A stretch of DNA of 64,000 nucleotides from Streptomyces sp. KL109B (GCF_030766935.1 NZ_JASERL010000001.1:1054001-1118000), one strand, 5' to 3'; counted from the stretch's first letter, positions 9,792-19,112 are shown. Notes: generated by a model not told the origin, from the letters alone. A program made the numbers and translations.

Positions 9792-10193
9792 CTATGCCGG
9801 GAGGGGTGCGTGGTCCCGGCGGGCCGGGGCCCAGCAGCGGATGATGTCGCGGACGGAGACGATGCCGACCGGCTCCTGCCCTTCGAGCACGATCAGGTGC
9901 CGGAAGCCGCCGTGCGCCATGGCGGCCGCGCCCTCCTCCACGGTCCACGACGGGGCCGCGAAGACGACGTCCGTGGTGGTGTGCGTACCAGCGGTCTCGA
10001 AGTCCGGATTCTGGTTCTGGCCGAGGGAGTTGAGGATGTCGCGTTCGGTCAGGATGCCGATGCCGGAGCCGTCCGGGTCGAGGACGACGGCGGCGCCGAC
10101 GCGGCGTACGGACATCAGCCGGGCCGCCTGGCGCAGGGTGTGGTTGGGGCCGATGGTGAGGACCATCGTGCTCATGGCGTCACGGACGAGCAT
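9792..10193 (-). CDS. CBS-domain protein
   Basis: A 133-residue cytoplasmic protein made only of a CBS pair (Bateman module): first CBS about residues 3-62 with MLVRDAMSTMV and GILTERDIL, second about residues 72-130 with FRHLIVLEGQEPVGIVSVRDI. Such modules bind adenosyl nucleotides or act as small regulatory partners. The start ATG 10193 is chosen because AGGAAGGTGG lies upstream of it; a GTG four codons earlier (10205) would sit directly on that site. It is monocistronic. Two adjacent copies of GTTCACAA (10268-10283) lie in its upstream region. Confidence 0.85.
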   Translation of the reverse strand: MLVRDAMSTMVLTIGPNHTLRQAARLMSVRRVGAAVVLDPDGSGIGILTERDILNSLGQNQNPDFETAGTHTTTDVVFAAPSWTVEEGAAAMAHGGFRHLIVLEGQEPVGIVSVRDIIRCWAPARRDHAPLPA

Positions 10194-10408
10194 GGATGGA
10201 GCCACCTTCCTGTGTGAGGTACTTGTGGCACCGGGCTCGTGCCGGGCGAGAAGCCGAACGAGAAACGGTTCACAAGTTCACAAGTGGGGGGACTCTCAGA
10301 GTTGCAGGTAAAGAGAGCGTCAACAAGGGGGCGCGGGAGGCGAGTTCGGGCGCGCGGGTGGCTCAACTCGCGGCGCGCCGCGGGCTCGGGCCGGAGCGCG
10401 CCGGTGGC

Positions 10409-11209
10409 TCAGACCGAGGCGCGCAGGTAGCTCAGCAACTGGTCGTGGAGCAGGCCGTTCGAGGCCGCCGCGTTGCCGCTGTGCGGGCCGGGGGTCCCGT
10501 CGAGGCCGGTGTACATGCCGCCCGCCTCGCTCACGATGACTGCCGGGGCCGCCATGTCCCACAGGGAGAGCTCCGGTTCGGCACACAGGTCGACCGAGCC
10601 CTCGGCGACCATCATGTACGGCCAGAAGTCGCCGTAGCCGCGCGTGCGCCACACGGCGCGCGTCAGGTCGAGGAACCCGTCGAGCCTGCCCTGCTCCTCC
10701 CAGCCGGTCAGCGAGGAGTACGCGAAGGAGGCGTCCTCGAGACGGTTCACCTTGGAGACGTGGATCCGCGAGGCGGAGGTGAGGCTGCGGCCCGTGTACG
10801 CGCCCGCGCCCTTCGCGGCCCACCAACGGCGGTTGAGGGCAGGGGCGGAGACGACGCCGACGACCGGCTGGTAGCCGCCCTCGCCCGCCTCCATGAGGGA
10901 GATCAGCGTCGCCCAGACCGGGACGCCGCGCACGTAGTTCTTGGTCCCGTCGATCGGATCGATGACCCAGCGGCGCGGGCCGGTGCCCTGTATCCCGTAC
11001 TCCTCGCCCAGGATCGCGTCGCGCGGCCGGGCCCGTTGGAGGTTGCCGCGGATCAATTCCTCGGCGGCCTTGTCGGCCTCGCTCACCGGGGTCATGTCCG
11101 GCTTGGTCTCCACCTTCAGGTCGAGGGCCTTGAACCGGTCCATCGTCGCGGCGTCGGCGACGTCGGCGAGGACGTGGGCGAGGCGCAGATCATCTTGGTA
11201 GTCGGGCAT
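10409..11209 (-). CDS. hisN: Histidinol-phosphatase, inositol monophosphatase family
   Basis: A 266-residue magnesium-dependent phosphatase of the IMPase fold. Metal and substrate motifs: GEE after the first helix, WVIDPIDGTKNYVRG near residue 86, and LSLWDMAAPAVIVSEAGG near residue 220. In Streptomyces the histidinol-phosphate step of histidine biosynthesis is catalysed by this type (HisN) and it occupies this genome position; a broader inositol or nucleotide phosphatase activity cannot be excluded from sequence. Start ATG 11209; divergent from the TetR gene over 154 bp. Monocistronic. Confidence 0.85.
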   Translation of the reverse strand: MPDYQDDLRLAHVLADVADAATMDRFKALDLKVETKPDMTPVSEADKAAEELIRGNLQRARPRDAILGEEYGIQGTGPRRWVIDPIDGTKNYVRGVPVWATLISLMEAGEGGYQPVVGVVSAPALNRRWWAAKGAGAYTGRSLTSASRIHVSKVNRLEDASFAYSSLTGWEEQGRLDGFLDLTRAVWRTRGYGDFWPYMMVAEGSVDLCAEPELSLWDMAAPAVIVSEAGGMYTGLDGTPGPHSGNAAASNGLLHDQLLSYLRASV

Positions 11210-11363
11210 GAGTGAACAGTATCGATCGTGGTACGCCGACTGCTACAGGCACTGGTCCGGCGGCGGGCCCGGTGGGGTCGGTGCAGGCCCTTGACAGTGC
11301 GTACGAGCGCGTCAACTCTGGCCACACAGGCCTTTACGGACCCGGCGGACCGGGGAGGCGACG

Positions 11364-11954
11364 ATGCCTGCAGCGCGGGAATCCCTATTGGACGCGGCCT
11401 ACACGGCGCTCGCGCGGCGACCGTGGGGCGGCGTGCGGATGGTGGACGTGGCGGCGGTCGCCGGGGTCTCCCGGCAGACCCTCTACAACGAGTTCGGCAG
11501 CAAGGAAGGGCTTGCGCGGGCGTTGGTGCGGCGGGAGGCCGACGCGTATCTCGCGGGGGTCGACCGGGCGTTGAAGGAGGGCGGGCTCGACGCGGTCGCC
11601 GAGTGGACGGTGGCGAGTGCGCGGCGCAATCCGTTGGTACGGGCGGCGCTTACGGGGTGTTGGAGCGAGCGGCTGCCGTCGCCGACGTTGTCCGCCGTGC
11701 CGTCCTCGTCCTCCGTGCCGGCGCAGCGGAGGGCGGATGGGCCGTTGCCGGGGCCAGGGGATTTTGTGGCGGCCGTACGGGATCGGAGTGTGGCCGCGCT
11801 CGGGGTGCCGGGGGTGGCGAAGAGTGAGGCGGAGGGGTTGGTGCGGGATTGTGAGGTGGCGGTGCGGTTGGCGTTGTCGTGTGTGATGGCTCCGCCGGGG
11901 GAGGGGGGTACGGGGAGGCTTGTGCGGGAGGTGTTGGGGCGGGGGCGTGGTTGA
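11364..11954 (+). CDS. TetR-family transcriptional regulator
   Basis: A 196-residue repressor. The N-terminal helix-turn-helix (residues 7-50) is typical: LLDAAYTALARR, then VDVAAVAGVSRQTLYNEFGSKEGL. The remaining domain is the ligand-binding and dimerisation part and is poorly conserved. Start ATG 11364, with GGGGAGG 5 bases upstream. It is divergent from hisN and followed by repeat island B. The nearest plausible efflux target, the SMR gene at 12682-13005, is convergent and separated by the island, so regulation of that gene is only a guess. Confidence 0.85.
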   Translation: MPAARESLLDAAYTALARRPWGGVRMVDVAAVAGVSRQTLYNEFGSKEGLARALVRREADAYLAGVDRALKEGGLDAVAEWTVASARRNPLVRAALTGCWSERLPSPTLSAVPSSSSVPAQRRADGPLPGPGDFVAAVRDRSVAALGVPGVAKSEAEGLVRDCEVAVRLALSCVMAPPGEGGTGRLVREVLGRGRG

Positions 11955-12681
11955 TCGCCGGGTGCTGTGGTTGGCGTCGTGTGTCCCGGTGGCCCGCACC
12001 GGTGTTTTGGGGCCGTGCCGTGGTCGGCGCCGGGTTCCATGTGTGCGCTGCGCCGGGGTTTTGTGCCTGTGCCGGGGGGTGCCTGCGGTGATGTGTGCGC
12101 TGCGCCGGGGTTTTCTGCCTGTGCCGGGGGTGGCGCCCGCAGTGGCGTGTGCGCCGCACCGGGGGCCGCCTTGCCCACCCTGCCGCCCTTGGCGGCAGAT
12201 TGCCCAAGGCGGTGGGGGTTGGCCGCAGTGGGTGGGGAGCCGTGGTTGGTGGCGGAGGGTTGCCCAAGGCGAGTGCGGTTGGCCGCAGTGGGTGGGGAGC
12301 CGGAGTTGGCGGAGGGGATACCCAGGGTGGTGGCGGGCTGGCGTCACGGGTGGGGGCCAAGGTTGGTGGCGGGCTGGCGTGGTGGGTGGGGAGCCGGGGG
12401 TGGTGGAGGGGTGCCCGAGGCGGGGCGGGTTCGGCCGCAGTGGGTGGGGAGTCGTGGCGTAAGGGAGTGGTGGCCCGTCGGGCCGACCCCCTGGAGGGGC
12501 GGGTGGGTGGGAGATGGGCGGGTGCCAGGTGGGGGAGCGGCGAGGTGGGGGAGTCGGGGACATCAAGCCCCGCCGTCGGACGATAGCCCGCGGGGTCCGG
12601 GGCGGAGCCCCGTGGCGTGGTGCCCGGTGGCGTGAGGTCGGTGGACCGGTGGGTGGAGACCCGTGGCGTGGGAGCCGTGGG
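11955..12681. repeat. Repeat island B (non-coding)
   Basis: About 730 bp without a credible gene. From about 12010 to 12245 it is homologous to island A (2860-3140). It holds two 54-nt-type units (about 12040-12150), the conserved hairpin core (12156-12211), scattered copies of the unit starting TTGGCCGCAGTGGGTGGGG (12221, 12279 and related), and a GC-rich palindromic element at 12574-12613. Frames crossing it are low-complexity. Confidence 0.8.
12156..12211 (+). repeat. Conserved hairpin core, copy B
   Basis: Near-identical to 3054-3109 and 20734-20789, including the 8-bp stem CTGCCGCC/GGCGGCAG with loop CTT and the outer GCCTTG/CAAGGC stem. It lies 202 nt downstream of the TetR stop codon, in the same orientation as that gene. 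Confidence 0.8.
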
Positions 12682-13005
12682 TCAGTGGGCGGAGCCGGAG
12701 AGTTGGAGGCCGATGACGCCCGCGATGACGAGGCTGATGGAGACGACCTTGAGGACCGAGACGACGTCGCCGAGGAAGATCATGCCGTAGATGGCCGTGC
12801 CGGCGGCGCCGATGCCCGTCCACACCGCGTACGCGGGACCGACGTCCAGCTTCTTCAGGGACAGGGTCAGCAGGCCGAAGCTGCCCAGGGCGAACGCGGC
12901 GAACGCGACCGTCGGCCACAGCCGCGTAAAGCCGTGCGAGAGCTTGAGACAGACGGCGAAGCCCGTCTCCAGGATTCCCGCGACGATGACCAGCAGCCAC
13001 GCCAT
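12682..13005 (-). CDS. Small multidrug resistance (SMR) family protein
   Basis: A 107-residue protein with four membrane helices filling nearly its whole length. The key membrane-embedded glutamate of the family is Glu13 (VAGILETGFAVCLK). The GPAYAVWTGIGAAG segment is typical of the SugE/EmrE superfamily, and the pattern is closer to SugE-like members (guanidinium or quaternary ammonium export); SMR proteins act as dual-topology homodimers or as heterodimers. Start ATG 13005 with GGGAGG upstream; a longer in-frame reading lacks support. Monocistronic. Confidence 0.88.
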   Translation of the reverse strand: MAWLLVIVAGILETGFAVCLKLSHGFTRLWPTVAFAAFALGSFGLLTLSLKKLDVGPAYAVWTGIGAAGTAIYGMIFLGDVVSVLKVVSISLVIAGVIGLQLSGSAH

Positions 13006-13107
13006 GTCCTTGTGCCTCCCGCGTTCCACTGATCTTCGACGATCTTGCGTCCGGCTTGGTGCGATTATGCCTTTACCAGGGCGCGGCGGCAGCAAACAGA
13101 GCCGAGG

Positions 13108-14118
13108 TCAGTCGCCCTCGCGGCGTTCCCGTGTCGCCAGGAGGCGGCGCAGCGAGTACAGGCGGGCCGGGTCGGCGTGCCCCTCCGCGACGTACGAGTC
13201 GAGCGCGCAGTCCGGCTCGTCGTGGCTGCACGCGCGCGGGCAGTTCTCCGTGCCGGGCTCCAGGTCCGGGAAGGCGTGGATGACGCGCGACGGGTCCACG
13301 TGGTGCAGGCCGAAGGAGCGCACGCCGGGCGTGTCGATGACCCAGCCCGCGTCCCCGGAGAGGGGCAGGGCGAGCGCTGAGGTCGTGGTGTGGCGGCCGC
13401 GGCCGGTGACCGCGTTCACGTGCCCCACCGTGCGCCGCTGGTCGTCCGGGACCAGCGCGTTGACCAGCGTCGTCTTTCCGACACCGGAGTGCCCGACGAA
13501 CGCAGTGACCTTGCCGTCGAGCTGCTCGCGCACCCGCTCCACGGCCGAGCCGTCCTCCAGCTCCTCGCGGCTGGTGACGACGTAGGGGATGTCCAGGTCG
13601 CCGTACAGGTCGAGGAGTTTGGAGGCCGGTGCCAGGTCGGACTTGGTCAGGACGAGGAGTGGGGCGAGGCCGCCGTCGAACGCCGCCACCAGACAGCGGT
13701 CGATCATGCGTGGGCGCGGCTCGGGGTCGGCGAGCGCGGTCACGATGGCGAGCTGGTCGGCGTTGGCGACGACCACCCGCTCGTACGGGTCGTCGTCGTC
13801 CGCCGTGCGGCGCAACACGGAGCTGCGGCTCTCGATGCGGACGATGCGCGCGAGGGTGTCCTTCTTGCCGGACAGGTCGCCGACGACCGAGACCCGGTCG
13901 CCGACGACGGCCGCCTTGCGGCCCAGCTCGCGGGCCTTCATGGCCGTCACAGGGATGTCGTCGATGAGGACGGTGAGGCGGCCGCGGTCGACGGTGAGGA
14001 CCATGCCCTCGGCCGCGTCCTCGTGCTTGGGACGGATGTTGGTCCGCGGCCGGTTGCCCTTGCGGTTCGGGCGCTGGCGGATGTCGTCCTCGTCGGTGTG
14101 CTTGCCGTAGCGGCGCAT
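13108..14118 (-). CDS. rsgA: Ribosome small-subunit GTPase RsgA
   Basis: A 336-residue circularly permuted GTPase that acts in late 30S maturation. Domain order: basic N-terminal tail, OB-fold (about 35-105), then GTPase motifs in permuted order: TKSD (158-161), P-loop GHSGVGKT (209-216), DTPG (262-265). The C-terminal zinc finger has Cys293, Cys297, His299 and Cys304. Twelve bases separate its start from the aroA stop codon, so it is transcribed with aroA, an arrangement conserved in Streptomyces. Confidence 0.96.
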   Translation of the reverse strand: MRRYGKHTDEDDIRQRPNRKGNRPRTNIRPKHEDAAEGMVLTVDRGRLTVLIDDIPVTAMKARELGRKAAVVGDRVSVVGDLSGKKDTLARIVRIESRSSVLRRTADDDDPYERVVVANADQLAIVTALADPEPRPRMIDRCLVAAFDGGLAPLLVLTKSDLAPASKLLDLYGDLDIPYVVTSREELEDGSAVERVREQLDGKVTAFVGHSGVGKTTLVNALVPDDQRRTVGHVNAVTGRGRHTTTSALALPLSGDAGWVIDTPGVRSFGLHHVDPSRVIHAFPDLEPGTENCPRACSHDEPDCALDSYVAEGHADPARLYSLRRLLATRERREGD

Positions 14119-14130
14119 CGCGTTACGTCC

Positions 14131-15495
14131 CTACGGCCTGTCCGCCCCGGCCATCTCGGTCCCGAGCATCGCGGCCCACATCTCCGGGAAGTCCGGCAGC
14201 GTCTTCGCCGTCGTCGCCACGTTCTCGATCTGTACGTCCTTCACCGCGAGGCCGATGATCGCGCCCGCGGTGGCCATGCGGTGGTCGTCGTACGTGTGGA
14301 AGATCCCGCCGTGCAGCCGGCGCGGGCTGATGTGCAGGCCGTCGGCGGTCTCCGTGACGTCGCCGCCCAGCTCGTTGATCTCCTTGGTGAGCGCGGCGAG
14401 CCGGTCCGTCTCGTGCAGCCGCAGATGGGCGACGCCGCGCAGCGTGGAGGGGGAGTCGGCGAGGGCGGCGACGGCGGCGATGCCGGGGGTCAGCTCCCCG
14501 ACCTCGCTCAGGTCGACGTCGATGCCGTGGACCGAGCCGGAGCCGGTGAACTCGAGTCCGCGCTCGGTCAGTTCGCAGCTGCCGCCCATCCGCGTGAAGA
14601 TGTCGCGCAGCGCGTCGCCGGGCTGCGTGGTGCGCTCCGGCCAGTCCGGGATGGTGACCTTGCCGCCGGTGACCAGGGCCGCAGCCAGGAACGGCTGGGC
14701 GTTCGAGAGGTCCGGCTCGATGGTGATGTCGCGGCCGAGGAGGGCGCCCGGTGTGACCCGCCACACGTTCGGCTCGCCGCCCGACTCCGGGGTGTCGACC
14801 TGGGCGCCGACCTCGCGCAGCATGTCGACCGTCATGCGGATGTGCGGCATGGAGGGCAGCGCCGAGCCGGTGTGCCGTACCTCGACGCCCTGGTTGAAGC
14901 GCGGCCCGGAGAGGAGCAGGGCGCTCACGAACTGGGAGGACGACGAGGCGTCGATCTCGACCGGGCCGCCCTCCAAGGCGCCGCCGCCGTGCACCGTCAG
15001 CGGGAGCGCGCCCCGCCCCTCGTCGTCGATGCGGGCGCCGAGCGCGCGCAGCGCGTCGATCACGCCGTGCAGCGGACGCTCGTACGAACGGGGGTCGCCG
15101 TCGAAGCGGATCTCCCCGTCGGCGAGCGTGGCGACCGGCGGCAGGAAGCGCATCACGGTGCCCGCGTTGCCGACGTCGACCGTGGCCGGGCCCTGGAGCC
15201 CGGACGGGATGACCCGCCACGCCTCACCGGAGCCGTCGGGACCCCCCGCGACGGAGGAGCTCGAAGACACCGTCTCCTCGATGCCCACGCCGAGCGCGCG
15301 CAGCGCACCCGCCATCAGCAGGGTGTCGCGGGAGCGCAGCGGGCGGCGCAGCCAGCCCGGCTCGGCGGCGAGCGAGGCAAGGACGAGCGCCCGGTTGGTG
15401 ACGGATTTGGAGCCCGGCACCTGAACAGTCGCGTCGACGGCTCCGCCAGCGACGGGGGCGGGCCAGAGGGCGGTGTGGGCCGGGTTCGTGGTCAT
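14131..15495 (-). CDS. aroA: 3-phosphoshikimate 1-carboxyvinyltransferase (EPSP synthase)
   Basis: A 454-residue shikimate-pathway enzyme joining phosphoenolpyruvate to shikimate 3-phosphate. Recognisable motifs: [17 protein letters not shown] near residue 27 (phosphate binding), a [12 protein letters not shown] segment near residue 112, and [16 protein letters not shown] in the C-terminal lobe. Start ATG 15495; first gene of the aroA-rsgA unit. Length is near the actinobacterial norm. Confidence 0.97.
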   Translation of the reverse strand: MTTNPAHTALWPAPVAGGAVDATVQVPGSKSVTNRALVLASLAAEPGWLRRPLRSRDTLLMAGALRALGVGIEETVSSSSSVAGGPDGSGEAWRVIPSGLQGPATVDVGNAGTVMRFLPPVATLADGEIRFDGDPRSYERPLHGVIDALRALGARIDDEGRGALPLTVHGGGALEGGPVEIDASSSSQFVSALLLSGPRFNQGVEVRHTGSALPSMPHIRMTVDMLREVGAQVDTPESGGEPNVWRVTPGALLGRDITIEPDLSNAQPFLAAALVTGGKVTIPDWPERTTQPGDALRDIFTRMGGSCELTERGLEFTGSGSVHGIDVDLSEVGELTPGIAAVAALADSPSTLRGVAHLRLHETDRLAALTKEINELGGDVTETADGLHISPRRLHGGIFHTYDDHRMATAGAIIGLAVKDVQIENVATTAKTLPDFPEMWAAMLGTEMAGADRP

Positions 15496-15531
15496 GCCCC
15501 AACTCTAGTAGGCCCACGCGAACCCACCTGC

Positions 15532-16233
15532 TCACAGCCCCAGCAGCCAGCGACCCCCGCCCAGCAGTGAGCACAGTGAGACGGCGTGGAAGAAAAACAG
15601 CCACATGCCCGCGGGGACGTGCGTGAGGCGCGAGAGCTGGTCGGCGTCCGAGTCGCCCGCTCCACCCCTGCGACGCTTGCGCTGCAGCTCGAACGCGGGC
15701 CGTACGCCGCCCAGCAGCAGGAACCAGACCACGGTGTACGCGAACGCCGCCTGCACCTGCGGCCCCGCGAGCCAGGACACGAGCACGAACGCGCCGCCCG
15801 TGACGACCACGGTCAGTACCCCGTACGCGTTCCTGATCATCACGAGCATCGCCACGAGCAGCGCCGTGGCCAGCCACAGCAGCAGCGTGATGTGCCCGTC
15901 GGAGAGCAGCGCGGCGCCGCCGAGGCCGAGCAGCGGCGGCGCCGTGTACCCGGCCGCAGCGGTCAGCACCATGCCGAGCCCGCTCGGCTTGCCCCGGCTG
16001 ACGGTGAGGCCGCTGGTGTCCGAGTGCAGCCGGATGCCGTCGAGCCTGCGGCCCATGAGCAGCGCGACCAGTCCGTGGCCGCCCTCGTGCGCGATGGTGA
16101 TGGCGTTGCGGGTCAGCCGCCAGACGTTGTGCGGGAGGATCGCGGCGAGTGCGACGACGCCGGTGGCGAAGGTCACCCACTGGTCGGGGTCGGACTGGGT
16201 CCCGAAGATCCGGTCCCAGAGGCTGGCGTCCAT
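15532..16233 (-). CDS. M50-family membrane metalloprotease-like protein
   Basis: A 233-residue integral membrane protein with the zinc motif HEGGH (His49, Glu50, His53) inside a membrane helix, as in the M50B (site-2 protease-like) family. Several further helices follow, and an Arg/Lys-rich cytoplasmic stretch (KRRRGGAG) precedes a last helix. The substrate is unknown. Start ATG 16233, GGGAG 11 bases upstream. It is divergent from the SRAP gene over only 72 bp and lies 36 bp upstream of aroA on the same strand. Confidence 0.82.
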   Translation of the reverse strand: MDASLWDRIFGTQSDPDQWVTFATGVVALAAILPHNVWRLTRNAITIAHEGGHGLVALLMGRRLDGIRLHSDTSGLTVSRGKPSGLGMVLTAAAGYTAPPLLGLGGAALLSDGHITLLLWLATALLVAMLVMIRNAYGVLTVVVTGGAFVLVSWLAGPQVQAAFAYTVVWFLLLGGVRPAFELQRKRRRGGAGDSDADQLSRLTHVPAGMWLFFFHAVSLCSLLGGGRWLLGL

Positions 16234-16305
16234 GTGGTTAGGCTGCTCCCGTTCGAGTTCGGTTTCGGGTTCGGCGGCGGGTCGGCATCTGGCACTGTGG
16301 CACGT

Positions 16306-17121
16306 ATGTGCGGACGGTATGCATCGAGTCGTAGGCCCGAGGATCTCGCAGGAATCTTTGAGATCGAGAAGTGGGAGCCGGAGGAGGCCTATGAGGCCGA
16401 CTTCAACGTGGCTCCTACTAAGGAGGTCTACGCGGTGCTGGACCGCCCTGTTAAGGACGCCGACGACCCCCGTCCGGTTCGCCAGTTGCGCAAGCTCAAG
16501 TGGGGCCTGGTGCCGTCGTGGTCCAAGACCCCGGAGGGCGGCGCCCGCATGATCAACGCGCGGGCCGAGACCGTACACGAGAAGCCCTCGTACCGGCGGG
16601 CCTTCTCCACGCGGCGCTGCATCCTGCCCGCCGACGGCTATTACGAGTGGGTGACCGCGGCCGGTGAGCGCGACCTGGAGGTCGAGGGCAAGAAGAAGCG
16701 GCCGCGAAAGCAGCCGTACTTCGTGACGCCGGCGGACGGGTCGGTGTTCGCGATGGCGGGGCTGTACGAGTTCTGGCGGGACCGGACGTTGCCGGACGAG
16801 CATCCGCTGGCGTGGTGGGTGACGTGCTCCGTGATCACTACGGAGGCGGAGACGGCGCCGCTGGGGGTGGCTCCGGCGGAGGGGCCTAGGTCGCTCGCCG
16901 ACATTCATCCGCGGATGCCGTTGATGCTGACGCCGGAGCGGTGGGACGACTGGCTCGACCCGGGCCGTACCGATGTCGAGGATCTTCGTACGCTCCTTGT
17001 CCCTCCTCCGGAGGGGCTGATGCGGGCGTATCCCGTGTCGACGGCGGTGAGCAATGTGCGCAACAACGGGCCGGAGTTGTTGAAGGAGTTGGAGGGGCCG
17101 GAGGAGGGGACGCTCTTCTGA
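16306..17121 (+). CDS. SRAP-domain protein (YedK/HMCES family)
   Basis: A 271-residue protein of the SOS response-associated peptidase family, which forms a protective covalent crosslink with abasic sites in single-stranded DNA. Start ATG 16306 gives MCGRY, with the catalytic Cys2 exposed after methionine removal. Other family residues: NARAET near residue 85, PADGYYEW near 106 and the active-site histidine in DIHPRMP near 200. No ribosome-binding site is visible; CACTGT lies 7 bases upstream as a possible -10 of a leaderless transcript. Confidence 0.92.
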   Translation: MCGRYASSRRPEDLAGIFEIEKWEPEEAYEADFNVAPTKEVYAVLDRPVKDADDPRPVRQLRKLKWGLVPSWSKTPEGGARMINARAETVHEKPSYRRAFSTRRCILPADGYYEWVTAAGERDLEVEGKKKRPRKQPYFVTPADGSVFAMAGLYEFWRDRTLPDEHPLAWWVTCSVITTEAETAPLGVAPAEGPRSLADIHPRMPLMLTPERWDDWLDPGRTDVEDLRTLLVPPPEGLMRAYPVSTAVSNVRNNGPELLKELEGPEEGTLF

Positions 17122-17150
17122 ACCGTGTGCGGTGAGCCGTGGTTGGCGAC

Positions 17151-17198
17151 TCGGGGCTCTGCCCCGGACCCCGCGCCTCAATCGCCGGCGGGGCTTGA
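17151..17198. repeat. GC-rich dispersed palindromic element
   Basis: A copy of the intergenic element also found at 54721-54768 and, inverted, at 54840-54882 and 54893-54935: GGGGCT(C/G)...GGACCCCGCGCCTCA, then CGCCGGCGGGGCT. Such short elements are widespread in Streptomyces intergenic regions. Here it lies 20 bp before the hydrolase start. Confidence 0.7.
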
Positions 17199-17218
17199 TT
17201 TCGGTGCACCATGACTCC

Positions 17219-17854
17219 GTGACACGTAGCGAGATCGTTTCCACGGAAGTCGGCGATGCCCGGATCACCTGGCACGTCGCCGAGCAGGCAAAGCTGGTGC
17301 TGGCCGTGAGTCATGGGGCCGGCGGCGGGATCGAGGCACGCGACCTCCAGGCCCTCGCCGCCGCCCTCCCCGCCCACGGCGTGAGCGTCGCGCTCGTCGA
17401 GCAGCCGTGGCGGGTGGCCGGGAAGAAGTTGGCGCCCGCGCCGAAGACGCTCGACAAGGGGTGGCGGGGGATCTGGCCCGCGCTGGAGAAGCCGGGGCTG
17501 CCGGTGGTCGCCGGAGGGCGGAGCGCCGGCGCGCGCGTCGCCTGCCGTACCGCCGGTGAACTCGGCGCCGCCGCCGTGCTCGCGCTCAGTTTCCCGCTGC
17601 ACCCGCCGGGCAAGCCGGAGAAGTCGCGGGCCGATGAGTTGCTCGGGGCGGGGGTGCCGACACTCGTCGTGCAGGGCGGCAACGACCCGTTCGGCAAGCC
17701 CGCCGAGTTCCCGGAGGGCAGCGCGTACGAACTCACCGAAGTCCCCTACGGGGACCACGGCTTCGCCGTTCCGAAGCGGGCGGACCTCACCCAGGACGAG
17801 GCACTGGCCGTCATCACCGACGCCGTCACGAAGTGGACCCGGTCACTCGTCTAG
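17219..17854 (+). CDS. Alpha/beta-hydrolase (KANL3/Tex30-like)
   Basis: A 211-residue cytoplasmic alpha/beta-hydrolase of the dienelactone-hydrolase/KANL3-Tex30 group. Oxyanion region HGAGGG near residue 36, nucleophile elbow GGRSAGAR near residue 100, acid in QGGNDPFG, and catalytic histidine in YGDHGF near residue 180. The substrate is unknown. Start GTG 17219 is chosen because upstream codons fall in the dispersed repeat; no clear ribosome-binding site is visible. It ends 7 bp before the SigR promoter. Confidence 0.8.
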   Translation: MTRSEIVSTEVGDARITWHVAEQAKLVLAVSHGAGGGIEARDLQALAAALPAHGVSVALVEQPWRVAGKKLAPAPKTLDKGWRGIWPALEKPGLPVVAGGRSAGARVACRTAGELGAAAVLALSFPLHPPGKPEKSRADELLGAGVPTLVVQGGNDPFGKPAEFPEGSAYELTEVPYGDHGFAVPKRADLTQDEALAVITDAVTKWTRSLV

Positions 17855-17860
17855 CGGCCG

Positions 17861-17886
17861 GGAATGTTGAGAGCGGGACGACTGTT
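17861..17886 (+). promoter_or_regulatory. SigR-dependent promoter of sigR (autoregulatory)
   Basis: GGAAT (17861-17865), exactly 18 bp, then GTT (17884-17886): a perfect match to the SigR promoter consensus GGAAT-N18-GTT. It lies 48 bp upstream of the long sigR reading frame and begins 7 bp after the preceding stop codon. It corresponds to the thiol-stress-induced promoter that in S. coelicolor yields the extended SigR' protein. Confidence 0.85.
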
Positions 17887-17933
17887 GTGCGGACTGTCGG
17901 TGCACACAGTTCGTACGAGAGGAAGTCCGCCGC

Positions 17934-18782
17934 ATGGGTTCAGTCGCTTGCCCCAGCCGTGCCACCGCTCCTGACCTGGAGTGGAGCGTGCTGAGCGCGG
18001 CCAAGACCGCTCCTGTTCGGGCGGCGGGCGGACCGGATCGTCGTCTATCCTCCGATTCGAGCGGGGTCTCGTTCGTCCCCGCGACGTCGCTTGAGGAGGT
18101 GGGTCCGGTCACAGGGACCGACGCAGGGACCGAGCACGGCCAGGCGGAGGAGCGCCCCGAGGGCCCCGGGAACGGGGAGAGCGCCGCCGAGCGCAACGCG
18201 CGCTTCGAGCGGGACGCGCTGGAATTCCTCGACCAGATGTATTCGGCCGCCCTGCGCATGACGCGCAATCCGGCCGACGCCGAGGACCTGGTACAGGAGA
18301 CGTACGCGAAGGCGTACGCCTCGTTCCACCAGTTCCGCGAGGGCACGAACCTCAAGGCGTGGCTGTACCGGATCCTGACGAACACCTTCATCAACTCGTA
18401 CCGCAAGAAGCAGCGCGAGCCCCAGCGCAGTGCCGCCGAGGAGATCGAGGACTGGCAGCTGGCCCGGGCCGAGTCGCACATGTCGACCGGTCTGCGCTCC
18501 GCCGAGTCGCAGGCGCTCGACCACCTGCCCGACTCGGACGTGAAGAGGGCGCTGCAGGCGATCCCCGAGGAATTCCGCATCGCGGTCTATCTCGCCGACG
18601 TAGAGGGCTTTGCGTACAAGGAGATCGCGGACATCATGGGTACACCTATCGGTACGGTGATGTCCCGGCTGCACCGTGGCCGTCGCCAGTTGCGCGGCAT
18701 GCTCGAGGACTACGCCCGTGACCGCGGGCTCGTCCCGGCCGGTGCCGGTCAGGCGAACGAAGCGAAAGGCTCGGGCTCATGA
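17934..18782 (+). CDS. sigR: ECF sigma factor SigR (long form SigR')
   Basis: Sigma factor for the thiol-oxidative stress response. The full frame from ATG 17934 gives 282 residues; an in-frame GTG at 18099 (codon 56) gives 227 residues. These two lengths match, from memory, the unstable SigR' and stable SigR of S. coelicolor. The first 55 residues are low-complexity. Region 2 is at about 90-160 ([36 protein letters not shown]), region 4 at about 205-260 ([28 protein letters not shown]). The stop overlaps the rsrA start (ATGA), giving coupled synthesis with the anti-sigma factor. Transcription of the long form comes from the GGAAT-N18-GTT promoter just upstream. Confidence 0.95.
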   Translation: MGSVACPSRATAPDLEWSVLSAAKTAPVRAAGGPDRRLSSDSSGVSFVPATSLEEVGPVTGTDAGTEHGQAEERPEGPGNGESAAERNARFERDALEFLDQMYSAALRMTRNPADAEDLVQETYAKAYASFHQFREGTNLKAWLYRILTNTFINSYRKKQREPQRSAAEEIEDWQLARAESHMSTGLRSAESQALDHLPDSDVKRALQAIPEEFRIAVYLADVEGFAYKEIADIMGTPIGTVMSRLHRGRRQLRGMLEDYARDRGLVPAGAGQANEAKGSGS

Positions 18783-19075
18783 GCTGCGGAGAGCCGCACG
18801 AGACGGACTGCGCGGAAGTCCTGGACCATCTCTACGAGTTCCTCGACCACGAGATGCCGGACAGTGACTGCACCAAGTTCGAGGTGCACTTCGAGGAGTG
18901 CTCCCCGTGCCTGGAGAAGTACGGCCTGGAGCAGGCCGTGAAGAAGCTGGTGAAGCGGTGCTGCGGGCATGACGACGTGCCGACCGATCTGCGGGCCAAG
19001 GTCATGGGCCGGATCGATCTGATCCGCTCGGGAGAGGCCACGCCCGAGGACGGCCTGGGCAAGCCCCTCGCCTGA
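18779..19075 (+). CDS. rsrA: Zinc-binding redox anti-sigma factor RsrA
   Basis: A 98-residue ZAS-family anti-sigma factor that holds SigR inactive under reducing conditions and releases it when disulfides form. Cysteines at 3, 11, 31, 41, 44, 61 and 62; His37-x3-Cys41-x2-Cys44 is the ZAS signature and, with Cys11, binds zinc. All positions match the known S. coelicolor arrangement. Its ATG overlaps the sigR stop by 4 bp, so it is expressed from the sigR promoters. Confidence 0.96.
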   Translation: MSCGEPHETDCAEVLDHLYEFLDHEMPDSDCTKFEVHFEECSPCLEKYGLEQAVKKLVKRCCGHDDVPTDLRAKVMGRIDLIRSGEATPEDGLGKPLA

Positions 19076-19112
19076 ACGGTGATCGGGGCTTTGTTCACCC
19101 GATCGTGCGAAT

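Noticed and set aside
10268..10283. GTTCACAA direct repeat upstream of the CBS gene as an operator
   Set aside because: Only two short abutting copies and no known regulator motif; listed only as context for the CBS gene.
13006..13107. Possible guanidine riboswitch before the SMR gene
   Set aside because: SugE-type genes often have one, but the 102-bp upstream gap shows no recognisable aptamer motif and no stable leader structure.
13390..15570. 726-codon plus-strand frame opposite rsgA-aroA
   Set aside because: Antisense shadow; both opposite genes have complete catalytic motifs.
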